Positions 36,056 to 44,247 of a stretch of 64,000 nucleotides of DNA are shown one piece after another. The first letter of the stretch is position 1. Every line of letters starts with the position of its first letter. The notes under the pieces were generated by a model. That model saw only the letters and a program-made list of their open reading frames with translations. It was not told the DNA's origin and did not search any database. Source of the DNA: Streptomyces ureilyticus (lineage in GTDB: Bacteria; Actinomycetota; Actinomycetes; Streptomycetales; Streptomycetaceae); NCBI RefSeq assembly GCF_011045025.1, contig NZ_JAAKZX010000021.1:16027-80026 (forward strand). The letters are read 5' to 3'. A program made the translations under genes and the position numbers.

Positions 36056-37364
36056 CCAGCTCCTTGATCCGGACGTTGCGGAACGACACGTCGTCCCCCG
36101 TGCCGTGATTCTGGATACCGACGTGGCCGGCGAGCGAGCGGGCTGGGTCGGTGTTGGTGAAGTCATTGATCTTCACGCCATTGAGCCAGACCTGGAGCCG
36201 CTCGCCCTCCACCAGCAACTCGAAGGTGTTCCACTCGCCCGGTGGGTTGAGCGCCGCGTCCCGGGCAGCCGTGTCCGGGGCCTTGATGGCGTAGATCGAG
36301 CCAGTCGTGCGGTCAGGCGCGTCGGTGGCGTCGATCTGGACCTCGTAGCCGTTGTTCAGTGCCGACTGCGGGTCGCTCGACGGTGGGAAGCCCACGATCA
36401 CGCCGGAGTTGTCGTCGCCGGGCATCTTCCAGTCCAGCTTCAGCGAGTAGTTGGTGAACTGCCGGGCGCTGTACCAGAGCATGCCCAGGCCGCCGTACGA
36501 GGCGAGGGTGGCGTCCGAGTTGGTGAAACCGCCTGGGCCGGCCTGCGACCAGCCGGTGGTCGAGCCGTTGTAGAGGGTCGTATAGCCGGTCTCGGGCCGG
36601 CAGTCGGCCTTGGTCCGGCCTGCCGCGTACCGGATGCCGCCGAGCAGGTGCGCCCGGAGGGCCGGCTCCGCGTACGACGCCTGGCTGTGCCCACCACCGG
36701 TGTAGAAGGCCCGGCCCCCCGAGTAGGTCTTGCACCAGGTGTGCGGGTGGTCGGCGCCCATCGAGCCGCCCGAGTACGACGACTCGTCCAGCGTGGTGAG
36801 CACGCGCGCGGTGGTACGGGGGTTGGTCCGGAAGTTGTACCACTCATCGGTGCGGGTCCATGTCTGCGGCAGGTGTGCGGTCGCCGCGTGCGCCCGCCCC
36901 TCCACCTTGACGTTGGCCTGCTGGACAGCGGGGTGCGAGGCGAAGTAGGCGCCGACCAGTTCGCCGTAGAACGGCCAGTTGTACTCCGTGTCCGCGGCCG
37001 AGTGGACGCCGACGAAGCCGCCGCCTGAGCCGATGTACGACTGGAACGCCGACTGCTGGGCGTCGTTCAGAACGTCGCCGGTGGTGTTGAGGAAGATCAC
37101 CGCCTCGTAACGGCTCAGGTTGCTGGTGGTGAAGTGGCTGCCGTCCTCCGTGGCCGTCACGGTGAAGCTGTTCGCCGCGCCGAGGTCGCGGATGGCCTGG
37201 GTCCCCGCCGGGATCGAGTCGTGCCGGAAACCGGCCGTCTTGGAGAACACGAGGACGTCGTAGGACGTGTCCGCGGCACTGACGGGTGTGGGCTGCGCGA
37301 GGAGGGCCAGGGCGGCGAGTGTCGTGGCCACCCCGCCAAGCAGCATTCGGGGTTGTCTGCGCAT
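35658..37364 (-). CDS. Secreted ThuA, DUF1080 (3-keto-disaccharide hydrolase-like) and CBM13 protein
   Basis: 568 residues from ATG 37364 (AAGGGAG upstream; the frame extends upstream only through the CBM13 shadow of the preceding gene). Signal peptide about 1-31. ThuA domain 34-245: YDVLVFSKTAGFRHDSIPAG, GGFVGVHSAADTEYNWPFYG, MGADHPHTWCKTYSGGRAFY. Jelly-roll DUF1080 domain about 255-430: GYTTLYNGSTTGWSQAGPGG, WKMPGDDNSGVIVGFPP, YEVQIDATDAPDRTTGSIYA, SFRNVRIKELG. Ricin-B 440-568. PF06439 (DUF1080) is named for 3-keto-disaccharide hydrolase, and ThuA proteins act on keto-sugars, so the protein may cleave 3-keto-glycosides made by the adjacent dehydrogenase. The pairing is seen; the reaction is inference. 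Confidence 0.88.
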   Translation of the reverse strand: MRRQPRMLLGGVATTLAALALLAQPTPVSAADTSYDVLVFSKTAGFRHDSIPAGTQAIRDLGAANSFTVTATEDGSHFTTSNLSRYEAVIFLNTTGDVLNDAQQSAFQSYIGSGGGFVGVHSAADTEYNWPFYGELVGAYFASHPAVQQANVKVEGRAHAATAHLPQTWTRTDEWYNFRTNPRTTARVLTTLDESSYSGGSMGADHPHTWCKTYSGGRAFYTGGGHSQASYAEPALRAHLLGGIRYAAGRTKADCRPETGYTTLYNGSTTGWSQAGPGGFTNSDATLASYGGLGMLWYSARQFTNYSLKLDWKMPGDDNSGVIVGFPPSSDPQSALNNGYEVQIDATDAPDRTTGSIYAIKAPDTAARDAALNPPGEWNTFELLVEGERLQVWLNGVKINDFTNTDPARSLAGHVGIQNHGTGDDVSFRNVRIKELGGGPAPGVGPVVGVAGKCLDVRNGGSADGTAVQISSCTGSAGQKWTVTPGSTVKALGKCLDVSGNSTADGARVQLWSCNGGANQNWQANPDGSLRNPQSGKCLDVSGAGSSDGTLVHLWTCHGGANQKWTLP

Positions 37365-37393
37365 GTCCGTCGCTCCCTTCTTGGTGACAGAAA

Positions 37394-37790
37394 TCAGGGC
37401 AGGGTCCATTTCTGGTTGGCTCCGCCGTTGCAGGTCCACAGGTGTACGAGGGTGCCGTCCGAGGAGTTGGCACCCGACACGTCCAGGCACTTGCCCGACT
37501 GCGGGTTCCGCAGCGACCCGTCCGGGTTCGCCTGCCAGTTCTGGTTGGCGCCACCGTTGCAGGACCACAACTGGACCTTCGTCCCGTCCGCCGTGCCGTT
37601 GCCGTTGACATCCAGGCACTTGCCCAACGCCTTGACCGTCGACCCCGGCGTCACCGTCCACTGCTGCCCCGCCAAGCCCGTACACGACGAGATCTGCACC
37701 GCCGTCCCATCCGCCGAGCTGCCGTCACGGACATCCAGACACTTGTCCGCGAGCCCCACGATCGGACCCGCGCCGGGTGCCGGGCCGCCG
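37394..37790 (-). repeat. CBM13 cassette, second direct copy
   Basis: Partner of 35,658-36,055. Recombination between the two would delete the ThuA-DUF1080 gene while leaving the dehydrogenase with a complete CBM13. Confidence 0.85.
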
Positions 37791-40234
37791 CCGGGGTTGA
37801 AGGTGAACGCGTCGACGTCGAAGAGGAATCCGGAGCCGCCGGCGAAGGTCAGGTAGAGCGTGGTGGTGCCGGCCGGTGCACCGGAGATCGAGCCGTTGAC
37901 GGTGGTGAAGTTCGTCCACGAGCCGGTGACCGGGACGGTGGCGGAGCCGAGGACGGTGCCGGTCGGCGAGCCGGCCCGAACCTGCAACGTGCCGCCCGCG
38001 CCGGCTGACGACACCCGGGCGCTGAACGACGTGGCGTTGCTCAGCTTGTACGGCTCGAAGGCGATCCAGTCGCCGTTCTCGATGTTCCCGACGGACTTGC
38101 CGCCCTCGGCGGTCGACTTGTCCAAGGTGGCGATGCCGGACGATGTCTTGTAGTGCTCGGCCTGCCGGTGCTTCGGCTGCAGGATGTGCTGCTTGTGCGT
38201 GGTGAGCCCGGCGTTGTCGGTGTACTCGGCATCGAAGACCCCGAAGATGTTCGCCGCGTCGTCGTGCTCACCGTCGACCGGGATGGTGATCGTGCCGGAG
38301 CAACCGGTCTTCGAGGTGATCGGGTGGCCGTGGCTGTCGTGACCGACGATGTACGTGAGCTTGACCTTGGTGCAGTCGACCGTGCCGTCCTCCGGATCCG
38401 TCACGGTGATACTGAACGGCACGGTGTCGCCGAAGGCGAAGATCTCCCCCGCGGCGGGGCTGTTGATGGTCACGGTCGGCGCGGTGTTGCCGACGGTGAT
38501 CCGCACGTCGGCGGTGCCGGTGGCACCCTGCGGGTCGCGCACGGTCAGCGTGGCCGTGTAGTCGCCGTTAGTGTTGTACGTCTTCGTCGGGTTGGCGGCG
38601 GTGGAGCTGGTGCCGTCACCAAAGCTCCACGCATAAGTCAGTGCCTCACCGTCAGGGTCGGATGAGCCGGCCGAGGAGAAGGTCACGGTCAGCGGCGCCA
38701 CGCCGGAGGTCCGGTTGGCGCCGGCCATCGCCGTGGGCGCCCGGTTGCCGCCGCCGACGTAGTCGAAGCGGTAAAGGGCGGAGTTTTGGTCGCCCTGGTA
38801 CCACCCGGTGCCGTAGTCCAGCACGTAGTAGGAGCCATCCGGGCCGAACGCCGAGTCGATCACCTGCTTGCCGGTCCAGGGGAAGCTGTCGATGGTCCCC
38901 GGGGAGCCGTCGGCGTTGAGGTGGATCGGCTTGATCCAGCCGCGGCCGAACTCCGTGGCGAAGAACTGCCCGTCGAACGACTGCGGGAACTTTGTGGGCG
39001 AGCTGACGTCGGGGTCGTACCGGTACACCGGGCCCGCCATCGGCGACTCCGAGCCGCCGCCGAACGCCGGCGGGCTGCCGGCGTCGCCGCCGTAACGGAT
39101 CCAGGCGGCCTTGGCGGGGGGCAGCGTGCTCAAGCCGGTATTGCGGAACGAGTTGTTCGTCGGCCCGCCCGAGCAGTTGTACTTCGCGCCTGCCGTGTTG
39201 GTGGCGAAGTCCCACTCGGCGTACGTCTCGGAGCTCGTGTTCGTGCCGGTGCAGTAGGGCCAGCCGTAGAAGCCCGGGCCCGTGACGCGGTTGAACTCGA
39301 CCTGGCCCTGCGGCCCGCGCGACGAGGTGGCGCCGGCATCGGGGCCGTAGTCGCCGACGTAGACGATGCCGGTGGCCTTGTCCACGCTCATCCGGAACGG
39401 GTTGCGCAGGCCCATCGCGTAGATCTCCGGCCGGGTCCTGGCCGTGCCGGGCGGGAACATGTTGCCTGCCGGGATCGAGTACGACCCGTTCTCGTTCACC
39501 TTGATTCGTAAGATCTTGCCGCGCAGGTCGTTGGTGTTGGCGGCGGTGCGCTGCGCGTCGAACGCCGGGTTGCGGTTGGACCGCTCGTCGAGCGGGGAAT
39601 ACCCGGCGGACTCGAACGGGTTGGTGTCGTCGCCTGTGGACAGGTACAGGTTGCCTGCCGCGTCGAAGTCGATGTCTCCGCCGGCGTGGCAGCAGATACC
39701 TCGGTCGGCCGCCACGTCGAGGATGTCCACTTTGCTGGACTGGTTGAGCGTGAAGTCGGCGTTGAGCGTGAACCGGGAAAGCCGGTTGACACCCTGCCAC
39801 GCCGACCAGTTGCCGCCGGTGGTCGGTGCGTCGCCTCCTGGTGTGGACAGCGGCGGGGAGTAGTAGAGGTAGATGTGCCGGTTGGTGGCGAAACCCGGGT
39901 CGATGCCGATGCCCTGCAGGCCGTCCTCGTCGTGCACGTATACGGGGATGTTGCCGATCACCGTGGTGGTGCCGTTGGCATCCGTGCGGCGCACGGTCCC
40001 GTTGCGAGCGGTATGCAGCACCGACCGGTCGGCGAGTACGGCCAGCGACATCGGCTCACCGACCTCCGCGACCCCGCGGGCTAATTGGACCTGCTGGAAG
40101 TCGGCGGCGTTGATCGGGTGCGCCGAGGCCGGGGTCGCACTGGACACGACCGCGGTGAGAGCGGCCGCGACCAGGAGCAGAGCCGAACCGATGGCCGGCC
40201 AACGCGCGGCTGCAGCCCTGATTTTCATGAACAT
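37394..40234 (-). CDS. Secreted PQQ-type sugar dehydrogenase with PKD, CBM6 and CBM13
   Basis: 946 residues from ATG 40234 (AGGAAGGGG upstream). Signal peptide about 1-38. The glucose/sorbosone-dehydrogenase propeller spans about 45-500: VHDEDGLQGIGIDPGFATNR, GGDIDFDAAGNLYLSTGDDT, NTNDLRGKILRIKVNENGSY, YAMGLRNPFRMSVD. A PKD domain (WSFGDGTSSTAANPTKTYNT) and an Ig-like domain precede CBM6 (about 690-805; HRQAEHYKTSSGIATLDKST) and ricin-B (812-946). It is the counterpart of the 18.8-kb protein without its ThuA part; that part is instead the next gene, whose start is 30 bases away. The two genes form an operon. Electron acceptor and substrate unknown. Confidence 0.9.
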   Translation of the reverse strand: MFMKIRAAAARWPAIGSALLLVAAALTAVVSSATPASAHPINAADFQQVQLARGVAEVGEPMSLAVLADRSVLHTARNGTVRRTDANGTTTVIGNIPVYVHDEDGLQGIGIDPGFATNRHIYLYYSPPLSTPGGDAPTTGGNWSAWQGVNRLSRFTLNADFTLNQSSKVDILDVAADRGICCHAGGDIDFDAAGNLYLSTGDDTNPFESAGYSPLDERSNRNPAFDAQRTAANTNDLRGKILRIKVNENGSYSIPAGNMFPPGTARTRPEIYAMGLRNPFRMSVDKATGIVYVGDYGPDAGATSSRGPQGQVEFNRVTGPGFYGWPYCTGTNTSSETYAEWDFATNTAGAKYNCSGGPTNNSFRNTGLSTLPPAKAAWIRYGGDAGSPPAFGGGSESPMAGPVYRYDPDVSSPTKFPQSFDGQFFATEFGRGWIKPIHLNADGSPGTIDSFPWTGKQVIDSAFGPDGSYYVLDYGTGWYQGDQNSALYRFDYVGGGNRAPTAMAGANRTSGVAPLTVTFSSAGSSDPDGEALTYAWSFGDGTSSTAANPTKTYNTNGDYTATLTVRDPQGATGTADVRITVGNTAPTVTINSPAAGEIFAFGDTVPFSITVTDPEDGTVDCTKVKLTYIVGHDSHGHPITSKTGCSGTITIPVDGEHDDAANIFGVFDAEYTDNAGLTTHKQHILQPKHRQAEHYKTSSGIATLDKSTAEGGKSVGNIENGDWIAFEPYKLSNATSFSARVSSAGAGGTLQVRAGSPTGTVLGSATVPVTGSWTNFTTVNGSISGAPAGTTTLYLTFAGGSGFLFDVDAFTFNPGGGPAPGAGPIVGLADKCLDVRDGSSADGTAVQISSCTGLAGQQWTVTPGSTVKALGKCLDVNGNGTADGTKVQLWSCNGGANQNWQANPDGSLRNPQSGKCLDVSGANSSDGTLVHLWTCNGGANQKWTLP

Positions 40235-40866
40235 GACAACACAGTCCCCTTCCTGAACAGGTGTCTGCCAGGCTTGGGGCGCGCGCTGCCGCGCCGATGC
40301 CGTAGCGGGATGTCGCCGCTTCGGCCCGCTGGGTGTGCTTCAGCAGGCCACTACGCCGAGCGGGGGCCGAGCGGGGGCAACCGCTCGGAAACAGTAGAAG
40401 TCGATGGCTACCGCGCTGTCGGGTCACATCGACGACCGTGATGGTCCGCCGACAAGGCTAGAAGACTTCAGCCCAATGTGTCCATACTTTCTTCCGGGCC
40501 AGCCAGGCTATCGGCCTGTTGTGGAGAAAGTCGCGAAGGGCCCGAGCCCCGTCAGGACTCGGTGCCGTCTCCACCCCGGATTGGCGGGACGCAGACGGGT
40601 ACGTGATCGCCGCCGCCTGACACAGATGGGCGGCGAGAGCGCCCAGAGGATCGGCCTGGCGCCGTTCAGCATCCGGGACGCCGGCGACCTCAGTATCGGC
40701 CGCCGCCTCAGCCCCGCACGGCCCAGTTGCGCTGACCCTGACGAATTAGCAGATCAGCGGGCCCAGGACGCCAACAAGCCAAGCCCATCGCGCGTCAGGC
40801 CAAGCGCTCCGCTCAGTGCCAACTATCCCGCTTTTATGCCAACTAAAAAGCCTCGTCACAAAGCGC
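40235..40866. other. Upstream region of the dehydrogenase operon and boundary stretch
   Basis: No convincing gene. It contains the promoter region of the dehydrogenase operon. Short GC-rich repeats CCGAGCGGGGG occur near 40352-40376. The part from 40,440 to 40,866 is unstructured. It separates the decayed hydrolase region from intact chromosomal genes. Confidence 0.4.
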
Positions 40867-42045
40867 TCAGCGCCGTACCCGCGGCATCCCCAGACCGATC
40901 CACGAGATGATTTCGCGCTGGATCTCGTTGTTCCCGCCGCCGAAGGTGAAGATCACGGCCGAGCGGTAGCCGCGCTCCAGCTCGCCATGGAGGACCGCGC
41001 CCGCCGAGCCTTCCTTGAGGGCGCCCGCCGCGGCGACGATCTCCATGAGCCAGGCGTACGCGTCCCGGCGCGCCTCGGAGCCGTACACCTTCACGGCGGA
41101 GGCGTCCTGCGGGGTGAGGGTGCCTTCCTGGACGGCGTTCACCATCTGCCAGTTGAGGAGCTTCATCGCGTCGAGCTTCGTGTGGGTCTGGGCGAGACGG
41201 CGGCGCACCCAGGGCAGGTCGACGACGCGGCGGCCGTCGGCGAGCTTGGTCTCCATGGCCCAGCGCTGTACGTCGTGCAGGGCGCGGATGGCCATGGTGC
41301 CGTGGGCGGCGAGGGTGACGCGTTCGTGGTTGAGCTGGTTGGTGATCAGCCGCCAGCCCTTGTTCTCCTCGCCGACGCGGCGGGAGACGGGGACGCGGAT
41401 GTTCTCGTAGTAGCTCGCGGTGGTGTCGTGCGAGGCGAGGGTGTTGATGAGGGTGCAGGAGTAGCCGGGGTCGGAGGTCGGCACGAGGAGCATGGTGATG
41501 CCCTTGTGCGGGGGCGCGTCCGGGTCGGTACGGACGGCCAGCCAGACCCAGTCGGCGGTGTCGCCGTTGGTCGTCCAGATCTTCTGGCCGTTGACGATGT
41601 ACTCATCGCCTTCGCGGACCGCCCTGGTCTTGAGCGCGGCCAGGTCCGTGCCCGCGTCGGGCTCGCTGTAGCCGATCGCGAAGTCGATCTCGCCGGAGAG
41701 GACCTTCGGCAGGAAGTACGCCTTCTGCTCCTCCGTTCCGAACTGCATGATCGTCGGCCCGACCGTGTTCAGTGCCATCAGCGGCAGCGGTACGCCCGCC
41801 TGGGCGGCTTCGTCGAAGAAGATGAACTGTTCCATCGGGCTCAGCCCGCGCCCGCCGTACTCCTTCGGCCAGCCCACCCCGAGCCAGCCGTCGGAGCCGA
41901 GCCGGCGGATGGTCTCGCGGTAGAACCGCTTCTGCGCGGCCGGGTCGGCGTACCGGGCGTGCACGTTCTCCGGTACCAACTCGGTGAAGTAGGCGCGCAG
42001 TTCGGTGCGCAACTCCTGCTGCTCCGGCGTGTATTCGAGATGCAC
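40867..42045 (-). CDS. Acyl-CoA dehydrogenase family protein
   Basis: 392 residues from GTG 42045, with AGGAGG six bases upstream; the open frame beyond is repeat-derived. Flavin-site motifs are FAIGYSEPDAGTDLAALKTR (residues about 115-135) and VNGQKIWTTNGDTADWVW. It ends FGGGNNEIQREIISWIGLGM as in FadE-type enzymes. These FAD enzymes make the alpha-beta double bond in acyl-CoA or sterol side-chain thioesters and pass electrons to ETF. The catalytic base is not obvious from sequence alone. A KstR-like site lies about 75 bases upstream, favouring lipid or sterol degradation. Confidence 0.95.
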   Translation of the reverse strand: MHLEYTPEQQELRTELRAYFTELVPENVHARYADPAAQKRFYRETIRRLGSDGWLGVGWPKEYGGRGLSPMEQFIFFDEAAQAGVPLPLMALNTVGPTIMQFGTEEQKAYFLPKVLSGEIDFAIGYSEPDAGTDLAALKTRAVREGDEYIVNGQKIWTTNGDTADWVWLAVRTDPDAPPHKGITMLLVPTSDPGYSCTLINTLASHDTTASYYENIRVPVSRRVGEENKGWRLITNQLNHERVTLAAHGTMAIRALHDVQRWAMETKLADGRRVVDLPWVRRRLAQTHTKLDAMKLLNWQMVNAVQEGTLTPQDASAVKVYGSEARRDAYAWLMEIVAAAGALKEGSAGAVLHGELERGYRSAVIFTFGGGNNEIQREIISWIGLGMPRVRR

Positions 42046-42117
42046 GGCGCCTCCTGGCTCCCACGGGGCTCCTACTGGCCTGCTGCTCCGGCCGCCCGGT
42101 CCTGACGGCGCACACCG

Positions 42118-42131
42118 TAGAACGTGTTCCA
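42118..42131. promoter_or_regulatory. KstR-like operator upstream of the acyl-CoA dehydrogenase
   Basis: TAGAACGTGTTCCA fits the T-x2-AAC-x2-GTT-x2-A consensus of KstR-type TetR repressors of lipid catabolism. It overlaps a larger inverted repeat, CGTGTTCC (42123-42130) with GGAACACG (42139-42146). Confidence 0.6.
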
Positions 42132-42159
42132 GAAATTGGGAACACGCAGGAGTGGGTGA

Positions 42160-42195
42160 CACGTGGATGGCACGTGGGTGGCACGTGGGTGGCAC
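42160..42195. repeat. Three tandem 11-bp repeats (CACGTGGRTGG)
   Basis: Units at 42160-42170, 42171-42181 and 42182-42192, then CAC. The array lies between the acyl-CoA dehydrogenase promoter region and the CbtA stop; repeat number may vary. Confidence 0.8.
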
Positions 42196-42243
42196 AAGGA
42201 AAGGCCCCCGGTTGTCCGGGGGCCCATCGCTTGGCTCAACTGC

Positions 42244-43008
42244 TCACTGCGGTACGGGAGTTGCCTGTGTGGCACTCCCCCGCTGGGCGGCAGCCGTACG
42301 CGGAGCCAGCACGCGCTCCGCGAGGTACCCGAAGACCAGGCCGTAAGCCGTCCACAGGGTCACCTGGATGGCGAGGGCGGCGAGCCGGTACTGCCACAGC
42401 AGCGTGCCCGGGAAGCCCTCCGGGACCATGTTGTACGACGGCAGGACGGCGTACGCCAGGCCGACGACGAGGACGAAGAAGGCTCCCGCGGAGAGGGTGG
42501 CGTTCCAGTTGCCCAGGCGTGGTGCGAGACGCTTGCCGAGGATCACCGTGCCGACGGTCAGCAGCACGCTGAGCACGACCATCAGGAAGTACAGCGTGGT
42601 CCGCTCGTTGAGGGTGTCGGGGTCGCCGACGGCGGGCGGATTGGCGGGGTACTTCAGGAACGGCACGACGTAGACCGCGAGCAGGCCCGCGGTCGACAGC
42701 ATCAGCGCGCTCGCGCGCGGCCCGAAGCGGCCGATCCTGCCGAGTGCGAAGCAGTACGCGAGGGCGGCGATGCCGCCGAACGCGACGCCGTAGACGAGGA
42801 CGCCGGTGCTCAGACCGGCGGTGGACTGCATGGTGCGGCTGACGAGTTCCTCGCCGCCGTGCTCGTGGGCGTGGGCCTCCTCGAAGGCGATGGCCTCGTC
42901 GACGCGTGGTTCGCCGAGGAAGTAGGCGACGACCAGGGCGAGCAGGCCCGCGGCGAGTCCCGCAAGCATGCCACGCACCAGGAGGTTTCTGACGGTTGCT
43001 GAGTCCAT
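42244..43008 (-). CDS. cbtA: CbtA-type cobalt transporter subunit
   Basis: 254 residues from ATG 43008 (GAGGAAG upstream). Six or so membrane segments. The N-terminus TVRNLLVRGMLAGLAAGLLA and the His/Glu-rich external loop EEAHAHEHGGEELV near residue 45 are typical of CbtA. A second conserved block, YPANPPAVGDPDTLNERTTL, is family-specific. CbtA and CbtB are predicted cobalt importers that supply vitamin B12 synthesis. It is 25 bases after cbtB and shares the cobalamin riboswitch. Confidence 0.93.
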   Translation of the reverse strand: MDSATVRNLLVRGMLAGLAAGLLALVVAYFLGEPRVDEAIAFEEAHAHEHGGEELVSRTMQSTAGLSTGVLVYGVAFGGIAALAYCFALGRIGRFGPRASALMLSTAGLLAVYVVPFLKYPANPPAVGDPDTLNERTTLYFLMVVLSVLLTVGTVILGKRLAPRLGNWNATLSAGAFFVLVVGLAYAVLPSYNMVPEGFPGTLLWQYRLAALAIQVTLWTAYGLVFGYLAERVLAPRTAAAQRGSATQATPVPQ

Positions 43009-43033
43009 GTGCTCGTACGCTTCCTCGTCGCCG

Positions 43034-43267
43034 TCAGTGGCAGGGGAAGCCGAGCAGATGGCGGGCGTCGTGCACCCACTCGTGCACGCCTTCACCTGAG
43101 ACAAGGGAGGTGGCGCCCTGCTCGGCGCCGACGAAGTAGAGCAGGACCAGCATCAGGATGCCGAAGAAGACCGCCCAGGGGGCGATCGCGCCGATCGGCA
43201 GCTTGGCCGGCACGGCGGCCGGTGCGGCGGGATTGGTTAGGCTCGGCTGAGCGATGGACTGCGCCAT
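43034..43267 (-). CDS. cbtB: CbtB-type cobalt transporter subunit
   Basis: 77 residues from ATG 43267 with AGGAGG eight bases upstream. One membrane helix (IAPWAVFFGILMLVLLYFVG) is followed by the His-rich C-terminus GVHEWVHDARHLLGFPCH, the signature of CbtB and the presumed metal site. Co-transcribed with cbtA behind a cobalamin riboswitch. Confidence 0.93.
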   Translation of the reverse strand: MAQSIAQPSLTNPAAPAAVPAKLPIGAIAPWAVFFGILMLVLLYFVGAEQGATSLVSGEGVHEWVHDARHLLGFPCH

Positions 43268-43324
43268 GTGGCAGGACCTCCTGGGGAACTCGCGTCCCAT
43301 CTCGGTGGTGCACAAGACGACGGC

Positions 43325-43450
43325 CACGGGTCTGACTTACCCGGCCTGAACCGCCCCTGTCGGGAGGCAGTTGGTACGGGCTTACAGTGGCGCGACCGTG
43401 CCGGATTCTCACCGGCTTCCGTCGAACCGTCGTCAATATCGACGTGACCG
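43325..43450 (-). ncRNA. Cobalamin riboswitch in the cbtBA leader
   Basis: On the minus strand the leader contains GGAAGCCGGTGAGAATCCGG (43,401-43,420) and then GCCACTG (43,385-43,391), the two hallmark conserved elements of AdoCbl riboswitches in the right order. It ends about 60 bases before cbtB. It should shut off cobalt uptake when B12 is plentiful. Confidence 0.93.
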
Positions 43451-43577
43451 TACCGCGAAGCGGGGATGCGGCCAAGGGCGCACGGGGTGCCGGAGCGTGC
43501 GCCGTTGTCCTGATCACGCCCCAATTCCCGGTGCGGGCAAGGGCTTTGAGCGGGCGTTTGAGTACGAAAGTGGGCCG

Positions 43578-44147
43578 ATGACCAGCCGAGTGATGTTGAT
43601 CTCACCAGCGATCAGTGCCGCGTTGCGGGAGGCGCGTTTCGACGACGGATGCTCCCTTGACGCCTCTGGGCTGCGGCTCGCGGAGGCGGCCGCGGGTTCG
43701 CTGCCCGCCGCGGACCGGGCCCTGGTCTCCCCCGGTGTGCGCTGCCGCGAGACGGCCACCGCGCTCGGTCTCGACGCCGCGGACGAGCCGGAGTTGGCGG
43801 GCCTGGACGTCGGTCGCTGGCGCGGCGCGAGCCTGGCCGAGGTGAGCGTTGAGGAGCCTGAGGCGGTCGCGCGCTGGCTGGCGGATCCGTCGTACACCCC
43901 GCACGGCGGTGAATCCGTACGCGGATTGTGCGACCGGATCGCCAAGTGGCTTGATGCGGCTGGGGAGTTCGAGGGCCGGACCTTCGCCGTCGTCGAGCCG
44001 GAGATCGTACGGGCCGTAGTGGTACGGGCCCTCGGTGCTCCGGAGCCGGCGTTCTGGCGGATCGACGTACCACCGCTGACCGCGACGGAACTCAGCGGTC
44101 GGGCCGGGCGCTGGAACGTACGGGTGGGCCGGGCGCTCGGGGACTGA
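43578..44147 (+). CDS. Histidine-phosphatase-fold protein lacking the RHG motif
   Basis: 189 residues from ATG 43578. The fold is recognisable from LVSPGVRCRETATALGL, ELAGLDVGRWRGASLAEVSV, YTPHGGESVRGLCDRIAKWL and FAVVEPEIVRAVVVRALG. In active members the N-terminus has L-x-R-H-G, the phosphoryl-accepting His. Here it reads VMLISPAISAALREA, and the second catalytic His position reads VVEPEI. The protein may therefore be a non-catalytic relative. It is divergent from cbtBA and the riboswitch, and related proteins elsewhere (CobC-like) act in cobalamin synthesis, so a B12-linked role is possible. Confidence 0.8.
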   Translation: MTSRVMLISPAISAALREARFDDGCSLDASGLRLAEAAAGSLPAADRALVSPGVRCRETATALGLDAADEPELAGLDVGRWRGASLAEVSVEEPEAVARWLADPSYTPHGGESVRGLCDRIAKWLDAAGEFEGRTFAVVEPEIVRAVVVRALGAPEPAFWRIDVPPLTATELSGRAGRWNVRVGRALGD

Positions 44148-44247
44148 CGGGCGACTCGAGAGCTGGGCGGCGGTCCATCGCTTCGGGGAGGGTGGTCCGC
44201 CACGGCGGTCCGCCACCTCGGGGCGGCTGTCACCACAGCGGGGCCGT

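Noticed and set aside
40816..42105. 429-codon plus frame opposite the acyl-CoA dehydrogenase
   Set aside because: Antisense shadow; the minus frame has all acyl-CoA dehydrogenase motifs and a good AGGAGG site.
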